Assembly: GCA_016906335.1 (NCBI GenBank)
Contig: JADEYG010000012.1
Span: 1,302,501-1,366,500, forward strand
Source: Novakomyces olei
Taxonomy: Eukaryota > Ascomycota > Novakomycetes > Novakomycetales > Novakomycetaceae
Reading direction: 5' to 3'
DNA length: 64,000 nt
This document shows positions 35,858 through 46,921 of this stretch, piece by piece. Under the pieces are notes generated by a model. That model had not been told where the DNA came from. It made no database searches and saw only the letters and a list, made by a program, of their open reading frames with translations. Made by a program: the position numbers and the translations under genes. Positions within the stretch are counted from its first letter, which is position 1, and each line of letters starts with the position of its first letter.

Positions 35858-37169
35858 ATGCTAAAAATATGACAGTTGTAGTCTATTCACGTCGAAGAGC
35901 ATTTGCCTGTCTAAACATACTGGCTTTGGTGAGTCATCAAGGTATTCGAACGTCTGGCTTTCACTTATTTGGATCTGTCACGCAAAGATTGTAAGTAACG
36001 CTAAATGCGTTGTTTATAGATAAGGCGCCCAAACCCTGACTAACCCTGGTCCTGAACAAAAATAATATTAACCCTAACTGACCTTTTTCAAAAAATATTT
36101 TTATTCCATTTTACAGGCATGCTTTATGACTTGCGTGTGAGCTTTGGAAAGCCTTATGGCATTCTGAATTCTATTTGTAAATAATTGCTACTGCACCCGC
36201 TGAGAAAGCAAAAGAAAATAAAGCAAAAGACACGACTTCCTTGTGACTGTTGAAAGGTTGGCTATCATAGTCAGTCAGTCCTGAAGCAATATTTGTGATG
36301 CCGCGACTAGATTCTTTGAAATCTGATCTTGGTCATTTTAAAATGTCGAGTCTGGAATACTAAAGTTGAGAACTAAATTGAAATTGCTTGCCGAAATTCC
36401 GTTAACTTTCTGTTTTATACAAATAATTGTAACCAATTAAGTCCAATGATTGTACGAGGAAGACTAGAATCAGATAACCCTCTTTAAGCCTGACCGAATT
36501 CTTTGTGAAACCGTAATATCAATCTGGACTTTACGATATGGTTCCAGTTCGTGTGGAAATAATTGAAATTTCCCGTACTTCCAATTTTTTGATATTGAAC
36601 AAGAATTTGGCATCTAAGCTTTGATAAATTCGGTGATAAGCACATCATCGCAATAAGCAGGCTAACTAAGCCAGCCATTTCAGTGAGCCAAAGAAACTGT
36701 GTGGTAAAGGAATGCCCTGAGTTGAATAGAGTAAACTATTGTATAGACCGACATAAATCGCCATAAGCAGAACTGATTAAATCAGCTAATTAAAGCTTTT
36801 AATGTTAAATCAGATACGTTTGTAGAGCTCCACCACGAGAACGACTTGTCTCGCAACGCATCGATAGACAATACGACTTCAGCTGCACCTTCAAGCGTAG
36901 GAACTTTGTGACTTACCAAGTGCAGTAAGCGATACCGCTCATAACCCCAGTCACACAATATAGCGCTTGCTCTTTGCAGGCCAGTAACTCAAAACAAGAG
37001 CGAAACAAGTTGACAAAAAAGACGCATGAGAGGAAAATCAGAACATTAGACGCCTTTGACTATTAAGAGCAGTCAGCGGTAACCCGGGGTTTTTTAAAGC
37101 AAACTGCTTTTATGCCTACAAATATCCGTAGCGTAAAACTTATGACAAGTCTAATTCGAACATAAAAGT
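35858..37169. other. Gene-free region with telomere-like motifs
   Basis: 1.3 kb without a supported gene. AACCCTGACTAACCCTGG at 36031-36048 and TTAACCCTAAC at 36068-36078 are short degenerate telomere-like tracts. The left end holds the promoter of the minus-strand regulator. Confidence 0.4.
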
Positions 37170-37991
37170 TTACGAAAGCTCATGCAAGGGTACAGCAAAA
37201 CCCCGTAGCCTCGACATGACACACTGGCTATAATGCCATCGCAGCAGTATTGGGCTAGGCTTCTCATCGTCAGGAATGACAGGTGCAAACTGTATTTCAT
37301 GGCCATGAAACCGGGCATAGCTGCGTAGAAAGCTGTGAATAAAATATCGTCCGTCTTCAACCCATATACCCATCTCGAACCTATCAAATCCCTTATGGGA
37401 GCTGCTATCAAGAGTTAAGCCATTGATTAGATCGTAGAGTGAGATACGGAGTCCCGTGCGCTCAAAGTCGGTTAGTTCGTCAAGAAAAGACTGGCCTAGG
37501 CTAAATGGCACTATATGGCAAGCCTCCACATCAGTCCGCGAGAGTGTCAGCATGCTTCGGCCAGTGTCTCGCGAAAAACACTCAAGGCGGAATAAAGACT
37601 GCAATTCCGAACTCCTTGAAGACCTGCTGGTCGTAGATGCACTATCGCTTATTGGTAAGGTTTTGAATCGAGATTTTCCCTGAGGCCCAGGCCGAAATTT
37701 GATGTCCTCCGCCTTGGGAAATAATAAACTGTACGTAGCGGCAACCAGCTTGTCATCAGAATTGCATGGTGAATCGCCGAGACGCAAATCAAATTCGTCC
37801 TGGTGATTCTCAATGCTTGCGGTCAAAGCGCTTTTCAAGTACGCGACGGTAGAAACTCTTGGTGATCCCGCCTCTGTGCAAAATGCCAAAGGAATAGCAA
37901 GAATAAGTTCTGAGCTAGTATTCACGACGCGCACAATAGGTGGGCGTTTCCAATCGACAATTGTTGTTTTGTAAATCACATTTCCAGGCAT
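37170..37991 (-). CDS. HNH-nuclease-like protein, family copy B
   Basis: Intronless, 273 residues, ATG at 37991 (MPGNVIYKTTIVDW, clearly alike to copy A). N-terminal domain to residue 98, then FRPGPQGKS (99-107), Ser-rich linker (SASTTSRSSRSS, 117-128), HNH domain with EACHIVPFSLG (His159), INGLTL (Asn190) and SSHKGFDRF (His199), and C-terminal LLRWHYSQCVMSRLRGFAV. The triad is intact. The Cys found after RDxG in the other copies is Ser here (RDTGRSML), so if that Cys binds metal this copy has lost it. It is oriented head to head with copy C. Function is unknown. Confidence 0.85.
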   Translation of the reverse strand: MPGNVIYKTTIVDWKRPPIVRVVNTSSELILAIPLAFCTEAGSPRVSTVAYLKSALTASIENHQDEFDLRLGDSPCNSDDKLVAATYSLLFPKAEDIKFRPGPQGKSRFKTLPISDSASTTSRSSRSSELQSLFRLECFSRDTGRSMLTLSRTDVEACHIVPFSLGQSFLDELTDFERTGLRISLYDLINGLTLDSSSHKGFDRFEMGIWVEDGRYFIHSFLRSYARFHGHEIQFAPVIPDDEKPSPILLRWHYSQCVMSRLRGFAVPLHELS

Positions 37992-38761
37992 ATCGCTGTG
38001 CTACTGCTAGGTAAATGGATCTCTGTCTAATCCGTACAGACAAACCTCCTTCTGGAGGATGCTTACTGCACGTAAAGGTGCAAAGTATGAGATCTACTCA
38101 TTGTTGGAATATCGCTGCAATTTCAAGCATTTGCATTTTGGAGTACTATAGTATAAAATCGTGAAATACACTTAATACTATGAACAATTTTTTTGGCATT
38201 GTATTGTGGAGAGCAAAACATGTGCCGTATTTGTGTTTACGTGTTTACAATAGTATTATGGCTCTGTACCGAGCGTGAAATGTGCCGCTAAAGTCATGCG
38301 GCACTTGAAACATTTATGACGAATTTTCAAATACAATTTGAAACTTACCTATTTTTTTCTGTTTGCACTGGTTGCCACCTCACCCAATCTCTCGCTACCT
38401 ACATTTTACTTGACAACAACTAGGACAGCAGCGTTTTCTGCCGTCTGTGATCAGATGCTTCAACCAGAAATACTTGGTGGACGTCTATTATTTGAAACTT
38501 TATTGAAATTTCAAATTTGATATTGAACGTATTTTCGGCCACATTCAAATTAGTGCGGTATCGTACCAGCGTAGAAGCCGTAACCTTTTGGTGAATTATC
38601 CGATAACAAGAATATATGGCCGGCTGACTATCGAAATGCTTCTTCCCTATTTTTACTGCTGTACCGCAGTCTTTTTGTTATTATTAGTAGGAAAAATATA
38701 TGTGATATAATCGATATATATGAACTGGGGAGGTCACTTTGAGAATCGCGAATAATAACAA
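37992..38761. promoter_or_regulatory. Divergent region between HNH copies B and C
   Basis: Both neighbours read outward, so this 0.77 kb holds two promoters. It is AT-rich. A frame at 38338-38520 starts at a non-ATG codon and was not accepted as a gene. Confidence 0.4.
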
Positions 38762-39935
38762 ATGAGACGGAAAAGCTTGAAGCGGGCCAGAAAAGCCGAA
38801 CATCGAGAGACACTGGATACAGAAGAAACCAAAGCAAAACAAAGCAATGACTTATACTCTACAGGGCAGAACTCGGTTGCTGCTGCATGTTCGTTTAAGC
38901 CTGAATCATTTGCTACTGCGGTAATTGCATGGCTTCGCTCAACAACATCAGAGTCTGTCTCTGTTGTATCTAATTCAGGTGTGACTATTTGCGCAATCCC
39001 AGCAGCCTTTATACAGGACATTGATCATGCTGATTGCCAATATCTAATATTTGTTGTTTCTTCGATTGTGAAGAACAAAGGGACATTAGAATTGAACGGC
39101 GTGAAATGTGGACTTCAGGAAAAATTACAAATCGCGTCTTACACTTATAACATTAAGGGTATCTTCGTTTTACCTTTCATCCCCTTTAATGCTTTAGATG
39201 ACTGCGGTATTCAGCTACACGAAGGCCCAGAGTCCAAAAACCCTGCATTGCCTTTCAAACGGCCCAATATCGACGAATATTCGTCCACATATAGCAAATC
39301 TTCTCGAGATTCTTCTACTCAAGTAAGGTTTCATTTACCTTGATAATGGCAGTGTTCTCCTAATACGTATTTTGCTTAGAACCGATTCCGAAATTTGCTT
39401 GGATATAGAGATGGTGGTTGCCTCATATCGGGCCTTTCCATGATCAAAGACGGATGTGAAGCCTGCCATATTATCCCAAAAAGCAGAGGCAATGAAGTAG
39501 GTTTGGTCTTTCGTAAATCTTCTTTACCATTTATGCTTTAATTCATTTTCTTTAATAAATTGGGGCTTTATGTTTCAGCTTACCGAGTTTCTGTAGCTTC
39601 TTAGGCGACTGTTCCAAGACGCTATCGCATTAATGGTGGATATTGACGACATCCGGAATGGACTCATATTGGAATCTGGACTGCATAAGCAGTTCGACAA
39701 ATACAAAATTGGGATATATTATAGGGTACTCCTAGCAAAATGTTTCTAAATGCTAAATTCTTTGAAGGATGGCGATTACGAGATACATTGTTTTGAGTAT
39801 TTTCCTCAGTATCATGGGCAAAAGTTAAGACTTAATACAAATTACCGTGAATACTGGCCTTGGAAGGAATGCTTAGATTGGCATTACAGGCAATGCGTAA
39901 TGGCGCGACTTCGTGTTCATTCTTCTTTTATTTAG
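38762..39935 (+). CDS. HNH-nuclease-like protein, divergent four-exon copy C
   Basis: Four exons fit: 38762-39322, 39380-39496, 39597-39725 and 39768-39935, with introns of 57, 100 and 42 nt, all phase 0, giving 324 residues. Exon 1 encodes the N-terminal domain plus a longer basic N-terminus (MRRKSLKRARKAEHRE) and a degenerate linker (HEGPESKN in place of RPGPQGKS). Intron 1 falls at the linker/nuclease border (SSTQ|NRFRN). Exon 2 holds GYRDGGCLISG and EACHIIP (His217); exon 3 holds RNGLIL (Asn247) and LHKQFDKY (His256); exon 4 holds DGDYEIHCFEY and LDWHYRQCVMARLR. The exon 3 acceptor is the least certain: one 18 nt earlier would match the sister copies better but does not leave the frame open. 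The gene may therefore be functional or recently lost. Confidence 0.65.
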
Positions 39936-40340
39936 CGGGGATACTTGGTATCGCATATGAGGGGTCTACATGAACTTTTGGCATGTCATATTGTGCCATA
40001 CAGCTTGGGAGGGTCTTTCCTCGATAAGGTTACCGGTTATGGCGATGGAGGACGTCAGATCAGCTTATCTAGTGTTAATAATGGCTTAACGCCGAGTAGA
40101 AACTTGCTTTCAGTGTTTGACCGGTACCAATTAAGTATTTGGGTGGAAGATGGGGAGTCTTATGTTCACCCATTTTTCGCTCGCCAGGCCGAGTTTCACG
40201 GGGAGCGGCTTAAATGATTCGAGGATGGGTCTGCCAGCGAAAAGCCTGATCCGCAACTGTTACAATGGCATTACTAGCAATGTGTCATGGCGCGGATTCG
40301 AGGTTTCAAAGTTTCTATGCCGGCTGACGATCCCTCCTAA
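39936..40340 (+). pseudogene. HNH-family C-terminal fragment, copy D
   Basis: Directly behind the stop of copy C comes a fragment of another family member: GYLVSHMRG, ACHIVPYSLGGSFLDKVTGY, NNGLTPSRNLLSVFDRY, IWVEDGESYVHPFF, then EKPDPQLLQWHY and MARIRGFKVSM. It is most like copy E (shared LVSH and PDP..L segments) and covers only the HNH domain and C-terminus, with no N-terminal domain or start of its own. The frame is interrupted. It is probably the remnant of a duplication inserted against copy C. Confidence 0.75.
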
Positions 40341-41484
40341 ACCGCGAGTGTTCTACTGAAAGGATCCTATCAGAATGCTTTTTGCAGTCCTACCTCGGTT
40401 TAATTATTTTTTTATACAATGTATTATAATGAGGCGAGAAAATATCACAGGACTTTAATGTTCATATTGATTTTACTTTTTGATGCCCTTCTAAAAGGTT
40501 TCTTATATTTCTTCTTATAGTTCATTTAATCTATTTTGAATATTGCCATATTGTTTTGATTCATAAGGATATTTTCTATCTCTGCAGACTGAATAGTATG
40601 AATTCTGGTTCAAAGCCATAATGAAAATTGTATCTTGGACCATTTGGCTTGGTACCAAGATCTACCTCTACATAGCGTTTAAAAGGGAGAGTAAGTCTGG
40701 GCTGGTAAGACAATTTTTTTTTGAATATTCAAATCATCTCCCGTGAGGCAATACAGTTTCGAACACTAATCTTTGCTTTTTGGTATGGACGTTTTTGTAG
40801 TAAGCTGCTATGCAGAAAGTGAACACTTTTGATATAAAGACTTAAATTTTAGAATAATCTCAATACCTTTTTTGTCACTTTTGTTTCAGGTATTTTAACT
40901 TTATCAAATCCGGATAGTAACCAGGTCCAAAAACAGACATGCTGAAGCGAGAGCATTACAAGCGTGCTCGAAACAACGAAAACTTTCTATAAACTCCAGG
41001 ACAAACTTTTCACATCTCTATACATTATTTCCCTCTATAGACGTATGCATTTGCCTATACATAAATTTACGCGAAACCACAATGGAATCGAACTGGAGCA
41101 TGCAAAATGGCCATTTCGGCTTGAACATCCAGCGGCGAGAACTGGTGGTGGGTTAGTAACCATGGATGAAATGGAGCACACAAAAAAATTTTCAGTGCCA
41201 CTAAACGAGAGCGAAACAAAACCGTTGGAGAAAAACAATATATAATAGGGCATCAAAAAAAATAGTAAAAGAATGAAGAAAATTCAATGCTGCTAAAGCA
41301 CTAGAATCAGAAGCCTATGCCCAGTCCGCTCGCCAGCGCACTTTTTTCATTGTCCGCAAGTGAATGCTCCAAAAACACTTTTTGCAAGTAAAAAAAAATG
41401 TCATGCGTGTATAGAGCTTTCCGCCCAACACCCAGCGGTCGCTTATCAAGCCCATATCGCCCAAATACTCCAGGCAAGCACCTC
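40341..41484. other. Gene-free interval between HNH copies
   Basis: 1.1 kb AT-rich. A 93-codon frame at 40964-41245 has no recognisable features. No terminal repeats or target duplications were seen around the HNH copies here. Confidence 0.4.
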
Positions 41485-42321
41485 CTAGAATGGAGCACGA
41501 TTAATCATGGAAACCTTAAACCCCCTAAACCGCGCCATTATGCACTGCTGGTAATGCCATCTCAGTAGAACTGGGTCGGGCTTTTCCGTGGCCTGGACAT
41601 CAACAAACCATCTGAGCCGCTTCCCGTGATAACGGATTTGACCACTGAGAAAGGAATGCACATAATATTCGTCTCCTTCGACCCATATGCCAAACTCATA
41701 ACGATCAAAAACAGAGTGTAATCCTTTGCTTAAACACAAGCCATCTTTGACACTGTAGAGGCCTATTCTGGGCCCATTGTTCTCATAGTCGGTCACACGA
41801 TCCAGGAAAGACTGTCCCAGGCTGTAGGGCACGATATGGCAAGCCTCGAGTTCCGAAATATTTCTAATGTGCGAAACCAAGCATCCCCCAGAATCACGGC
41901 CAAAAGTGGCCAAGCGGAACGTCGATTGCCGAGCCGAGCTTCGTGAAGATCTACTCACTGTCGACTGAGAGGGTACGGTCGAAAGGTTCTTTGAGAGCGA
42001 TTTTCCTTGCGGCCCGCTTCGAAATTGCATTTCGCGCGCCACTGGGCGATCTAAAACATACGTCGCAGCTTCAAGCTCATCACTGGGACTGCAGAGTTTG
42101 TTCCTTATGGAGATTTGCAGCTGTTCGCGATCGCCGTCGGTCACGATCACGCTGTCCACAATAAAGTAAAGAAATTGCACAGTTCCGACAGAACTGCAAC
42201 GGGCCTTTTCAATAAATAGAAAAGGCACAGAGGCAAACTCCACTCCATCAGAATCCACCAGCTTGATAGAATTTCCTCCCCATGCCTCTACGCTAGTTTC
42301 ATAGTCAAGCGAATGTGCCAT
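41485..42321 (-). CDS. HNH-nuclease-like protein, family copy E (Asn replaced by Asp)
   Basis: Intronless, 278 residues from the ATG at 42321 (MAHSLDYETSVEAWGG); the frame upstream offers only a GTG. N-terminal domain, then QFRSGPQGKSLSKN (about 99-112), linker QSTVSRSSRSSARQ, HNH domain with GRDSGGCLVS, EACHIVPYSLG (His162), KDGLCL (Asp193, where other copies have Asn) and LHSVFDRY (His202), and C-terminal LLRWHYQQCIMARFRGFKV. The Asn-to-Asp change at the middle HNH position may alter activity. Copy F has the same change, so it could also be a subfamily trait. The frame is intact. Confidence 0.84.
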   Translation of the reverse strand: MAHSLDYETSVEAWGGNSIKLVDSDGVEFASVPFLFIEKARCSSVGTVQFLYFIVDSVIVTDGDREQLQISIRNKLCSPSDELEAATYVLDRPVAREMQFRSGPQGKSLSKNLSTVPSQSTVSRSSRSSARQSTFRLATFGRDSGGCLVSHIRNISELEACHIVPYSLGQSFLDRVTDYENNGPRIGLYSVKDGLCLSKGLHSVFDRYEFGIWVEGDEYYVHSFLSGQIRYHGKRLRWFVDVQATEKPDPVLLRWHYQQCIMARFRGFKVSMINRAPF

Positions 42322-43314
42322 AGCACATTGGGGAGAGAGGGCACCTGCCGACTCAAAGATACGCACCCATGTATTACTTGTAATATATAAATTATGTACA
42401 CTAAGATTTGGCCCTGATTAGGTTAGGCAGAAATTACAGCTAAATATAAAACTTAATTTGGGAATATGGAGAGACGTAAGAATATATTCCATTCAAGACG
42501 GACGGAATCATGGCAAACCTCCATTTAGGCGCAACATGATGATTTTCTCACAGGTCAAAATGATCTGCAGGTCAAAATGATCTGAATTTAAAAGCAGTTA
42601 CGCGAACTTGGACAGCTATTTGACAGCGTCCGCAAAGAGTGAGGACTGGGGGAAAGACGTACGCGTTTGGTACTAATACATCGGTGCTGGTTGCGACAGT
42701 GTGCTTGCTTTTGTGAACGTGCAGCAAGGTTTTTGGGTGACGTTTTGTTATCAATGGTCTGATTGCGTCTAATCTTGTGGCGATTCGCCAGATAGGTTAT
42801 AAGCTCATATAACGAGAAGTGGAACGATGCACAGGGCCGCCCTATAATTTCAGTACGCACTAAGAATGCGCGCGTTAATCACAGACGCGTAATGTCCAAC
42901 AGCAGCTCTTGCACAATCAGCCGTATGAATGTTCATCTCGGCGGTAATACGGATTGAGATTGCTGGAGGGCCACAGTATTTTGCAGATCAGTTTTCAGTA
43001 TAGTCCACCCGTTCTTTGGCGGATTATAGTGTCAAGTCTGCTAGGTCAAGCTCACGATTTGAAGCGTTAGCTATACATCCACTAGCCGAAATAATTAAGG
43101 ATTAGGTAATCCAGCTTAAATTGAGTTTTGATTATTTTCGTCTCGGATTCTTTTAACAAAGTACTCAATCCTGAGACTCACGGCTCTTGTAAGACTTGGT
43201 GCAGAAGCAAACTTTTGATGCTATTTGCTCCTGGCTGATTGTTTTGAATTTTCAAAGTAGTTTATTATTGCGCTAAAAAACTATGGAAATCTACATAAAA
43301 AAGACCTCAATACT

Positions 43315-43422
43315 CACCGGCACATCTCATATGACACTGATGAATTAGATTCACCGCGTGTCAGTATAAGAGGTGTCGGTCAGAGGGATCTCTAAGGCAC
43401 TGACGTGTCATATGCGCCGGTG
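43315..43422. repeat. Imperfect inverted repeat
   Basis: The left arm from 43315 (CACCGGCA, a short insertion, then CATATGACACTG) pairs with the right arm ending at 43422 (TGTCATATGCGCCGGTG). The arms enclose about 70 bases. Outer ends match over CACCGGC/GCCGGTG. It lies at the left edge of a GC-richer island, so it might be one end of an element or a hairpin. Confidence 0.5.
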
Positions 43423-44135
43423 GACGTTGTGACTCTATTATTGAACGAATACACACAAGAACGGTGCAAATAGCAATCAGAACAATAAGAGTGGGTCACC
43501 AGCGGTAAGGTCCTGCTGTGAGCACTAGGCCAGCGGTGTCCCTCCAAGATCAACTTTCAAATCCATAGTGCTCCAGCTCAATACAAACAAGATCAAGCCT
43601 GAGAGCACCCCCAGCTGGCTATACAGCACAGAAACTGATGAAGCTCGATCTTGCTGTACAAGCGGAATGGAAATCAGGCCAATTCATGGAAAACCGTGTT
43701 CCAACGCATACAACTGCCAAATACCAAATCAACTAGCCCAAAGCCACCCCTCTATGCCTAGCGGAAATCTGCCCAGTCCTAAAGCCACAGTCGGCGATAG
43801 CGGTAGTCCTTGTCCGGGCCTGAGACATAGAGGGGCCCCGAACGTGCCGTCTCCAAAGTCAATGCAGGGCCAAAAAATCACCGAAAAACCTGGAAAGACT
43901 CCAAAAAAGGGAGAAAAGGCCACGCCGGTATCGAACACCCATTACCGAGCGGAAAACAAGCCCTGAAACCACAGGTTTGAGCGGACAGAGTCCGTACCCC
44001 GGCTAAAGGTGATTTACCAGGTAACAAACAAGTGCGGGAAATAGCGTCCGGACCTCGGGATCCCGAAGGATGGAGAACTGGGGGAGCGAAACCACCTGGC
44101 TTTATACCCTGGGCAAAAGGCCTCTGGCAAATTAG

Positions 44136-44266
44136 CAATCACAGAAACGTTCTAATGTCCTCAATTATGGTTGCGAAAACGTGTAAAATACTCAAAAAAT
44201 TCGACGACAATCACAGAAACGTTCTAATTCCCTCAATATTTATTCCGAAAAAGTGTAAATTTGCAT
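44136..44266. repeat. Diverged 72-bp direct tandem repeat
   Basis: CAATCACAGAAACGTTCTAAT occurs in near-identical form from 44136 and again from 44208, each followed by a CCTCAAT stretch and an AAAACGTGTAAA/AAAAAGTGTAAA segment. The period is 72 bp. The copies have diverged, so the duplication is older than the 78-bp one at 15.9 kb. Confidence 0.7.
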
Positions 44267-46102
44267 GAAAGAGTCGCGCAGATCCTGTTTCTGTGTTCAT
44301 ATTTATCTATCCCGACACGTGAAATTGAGGCAGATTATGTTTTCATGACGATTAGCCTGTTTCGGGTTATAAATCAATTTTTGGGCCGTATATGATTGGT
44401 CAGTCTATTGTATTTAGCACGCTTTCGTTCTCTGTGTTCCAAATAAGTAATAGCCCTAATCGCGTTTCCGTGATTTTAATTTCGGCTCGCTTTAATTCAT
44501 ATTAGCAAGTAATACGTTCTAATTAAAATGTTGGTAAATAGCTCATACTTGATTTATTATTGGCATCGAGACATATAAGTAATCCAAAAACATACACAAT
44601 AAACGCGCCTTAAATACTAGAATATTTATGTAACTGAGGGGTAAAGATACTTGAAATTAATAGACATGCTCGATAACGTTTAATAGTTTACGAATCTCCA
44701 CAGCTGTAAATTCGAGCACGCGCAAGCACGCGATTGCAGATTTTATGCGAACTAGAAAAGCTTTAGACTGATTGATTGATGGACTGATTGACTAACTGCG
44801 TTTTGCCTTTGGCCAAATCAAAAATTAAGTTATACTTTAAATTATAACGTGCTTATTTGATTTTTTACCAAGCCCACGTACAACGCTATAACATGTCAGA
44901 AAAATCTCCCGCGGGCTTATCTGACTTCTTATGGGACGCGAACGTAATGGAAATTGACAATAGTAGGCTATTGGAGGATTCTAGGAGATTTTTTTAAAAA
45001 ATATTTTGCATGTAAGCCTCAGGATTTATTGTGTATCGCTCTTAAATTCATATGTCAATGGCTTACTTCGGCTAAGGTTATCCTGGACGATACGCACGAA
45101 TTATCCGTATTTAAAATAATCAAGTGGATCATTTGGAGATTTGATTGATACAGTGAAAAAGAATTTATGAAGTAGTAAATAAAATAGGCTTCATGTGCCA
45201 GCCTCGATTTCAAGTTCTTTTGCAGCAATTGCGTCAATTAGAAGATCAGCGAAACATCGGTCAAACACAATTCCGTAAACTATTCTAGCGCCTTCTCAGC
45301 ATTGCCAGACATTGGCCCGTTTTGATATTCGATGTAGGTATTCTGTCGTCACCTCCGTTTATACAAATATCACCGGCGACATTGAGGCACTTCATACTTC
45401 CTCCGTGACCTGGTCTGAGTTCACGGCTCCCGGCGACTGTTCAGATTCCAGACGCAGAGTCCACCTTGCTAGGAGCTCGGAATAGCCATTATTTAATCCT
45501 TCATATTGACTAAAAAGATTTGGGATGTATGTGCATACATCACATGGCGGCTATTTCCCGTATCAAGGTTCCAGGCACCAATGTTTTGCTTGGCGCTATG
45601 CGCATAGGAATCGGGTATCAGATAAGAGTTGCCTTCCTGGTCCCAGCCTCATGAATCAGCCAGTACACCTGAACAGTGGCAGGTCAAAACGACGGGCGCA
45701 AGCCGGCACTCGAACGCAGCCCACTCATACTTATTTCTTTCGTCTAAAGCCACATTCCAGCTAACACGCCATTCCAACAAATAACGCTGTATCAGTCGCG
45801 ACTACCCCTCACTTTGGATATATTTCTTGAGAGCACTTGTCGCGATATCACCGCCACTGCCATTGCCATCTCCATATAACCCCAGCGCTCGTACAGCCCC
45901 TTCATCACCGGCACTGCCAGGTGACAGAGTTGGAATCGCCAGCAGTAGCTGCAATCGTGGAGGCCGCGACTCCGCCAAAAACACATTTCAAAAAGACACA
46001 AAGTCCTAGTCGTGTTGTGCTGAAATACGCAAGTGACAGGATTAAAATTAAAACCCATACGGAGATCAGTAGGCTAGCTATCAAAAAACTTGAGTAAGTA
46101 AC

Positions 46103-46921
46103 TCATATGTTGAATCCCCGAAATCGTGCCATAAGACATTGATCATAATGCCAGTTGATAAGACGAGAATCGGGCTGGCGCGACTTATCCTCAAAATTTC
46201 TCAAATATGCAAACCTGCCATGAAATTGCTTGGCCTCTCTGCCAAAAGAATGAATAATCAAGCGCTCCCCATACACATAAAAGCCCAGTTTGTATCTATC
46301 ATATAAGCTGTGGATGCGCTTTTCAAGTACAATTCCATCTCGCTCACTGTACAGTGTAACCGATACTCGCTCTCCGGTGATTCTGTCCAAATATTGCTGT
46401 CCCAAGCTATACGGCACAATATGAGCAGCTGTTAATTCATCAGCATCGTATGCACCAGTCACAATGCACATTCCATCCCGAAGGAAAAGTTTCTCACGGA
46501 ATGCAGACTGGCGGCTAGAAGATCTTGAAGACCGGCTGACTGTTGACATGCCATCAGTATCGTGATATTTCTTCGATATTGATTTTCCCTGTGGCCCTGG
46601 GCGAAATTGAAGCAACTCATGTGGTGGTTCTTTCAAAACGTAAGTGGCAGCAATTAAAGACTCTTCCGGCCCTACAGGCCGACCACTTTTCGTGAATAGT
46701 TCAATGTGCGGTGGCAAGTTAGAAACAATCCCCCTGAGAACACGATGCAAATAGGCCACTGTATCGACCGGGTTTGATCCCGTAGTCACGAATGCAAGCG
46801 GTACCGACGCGAACGAAGAACCCCGTGATGTCTCCACATATGCGAAACCTTTATCGGGCCAGAATTCAGAGCTGATGTCGTAATCAATATCTTTGATCCA
46901 TCCTTCTTCCTCTCCTGTCAT
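46103..46921 (-). CDS. HNH-nuclease-like protein, family copy F
   Basis: Intronless, 272 residues, ATG at 46921 (MTGEEEGWIKDIDYDISSEFW, the most divergent N-terminus among the intronless copies). LQFRPGPQGKSISKK at 104-118, linker MSTVSRSSRSSSRQ at 125-138, then LRDGMCIVTG, TAAHIVPYSLG (His167), ERDGIVLEKRIHSLYDRY (Asp195 in place of Asn, His204) and LINWHYDQCLMARFRGFNI as the exact C-terminus. In place of the Cys before the first HNH His it has Ala (TAAHI versus EACHI). The frame is open. Nuclease function is inferred from family resemblance only. Confidence 0.84.
   Translation of the reverse strand: MTGEEEGWIKDIDYDISSEFWPDKGFAYVETSRGSSFASVPLAFVTTGSNPVDTVAYLHRVLRGIVSNLPPHIELFTKSGRPVGPEESLIAATYVLKEPPHELLQFRPGPQGKSISKKYHDTDGMSTVSRSSRSSSRQSAFREKLFLRDGMCIVTGAYDADELTAAHIVPYSLGQQYLDRITGERVSVTLYSERDGIVLEKRIHSLYDRYKLGFYVYGERLIIHSFGREAKQFHGRFAYLRNFEDKSRQPDSRLINWHYDQCLMARFRGFNI

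Larger units (their letters stand above)
42322..46102. other. Long gene-free region with GC-richer islands and repeats
   Basis: 3.8 kb between HNH copies E and F with no confident gene. About 43480-44130 and 45380-46010 look GC-richer than the surroundings and contain proline- and serine-rich open frames on both strands without family signatures. An imperfect inverted repeat lies at 43315-43422 and a 72-bp direct repeat at 44136-44266. It may be the remains of mobile DNA. The interval also holds the promoter of copy E and the 3' flank of copy F. An isolated CGGCTAT at 45548-45554 is not near a gene start. Confidence 0.4.

Noticed and set aside
38338-38520. Short open frame with a signal-peptide-like hydrophobic start
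   Set aside because: It begins at a TTG codon, has no ATG near the start and no family features; the resemblance to transposase ends was too weak.
43568-43966. 132-codon basic, proline-rich frame
   Set aside because: It starts at a non-ATG codon, has compositional bias typical of GC-richer non-coding DNA, and competes with frames on the other strand.
45700-45730. GCCGGCACTCGAACGC as a tRNA-like 3' half
   Set aside because: The TTCGA core is not correct and no cloverleaf partner sequence was found upstream.
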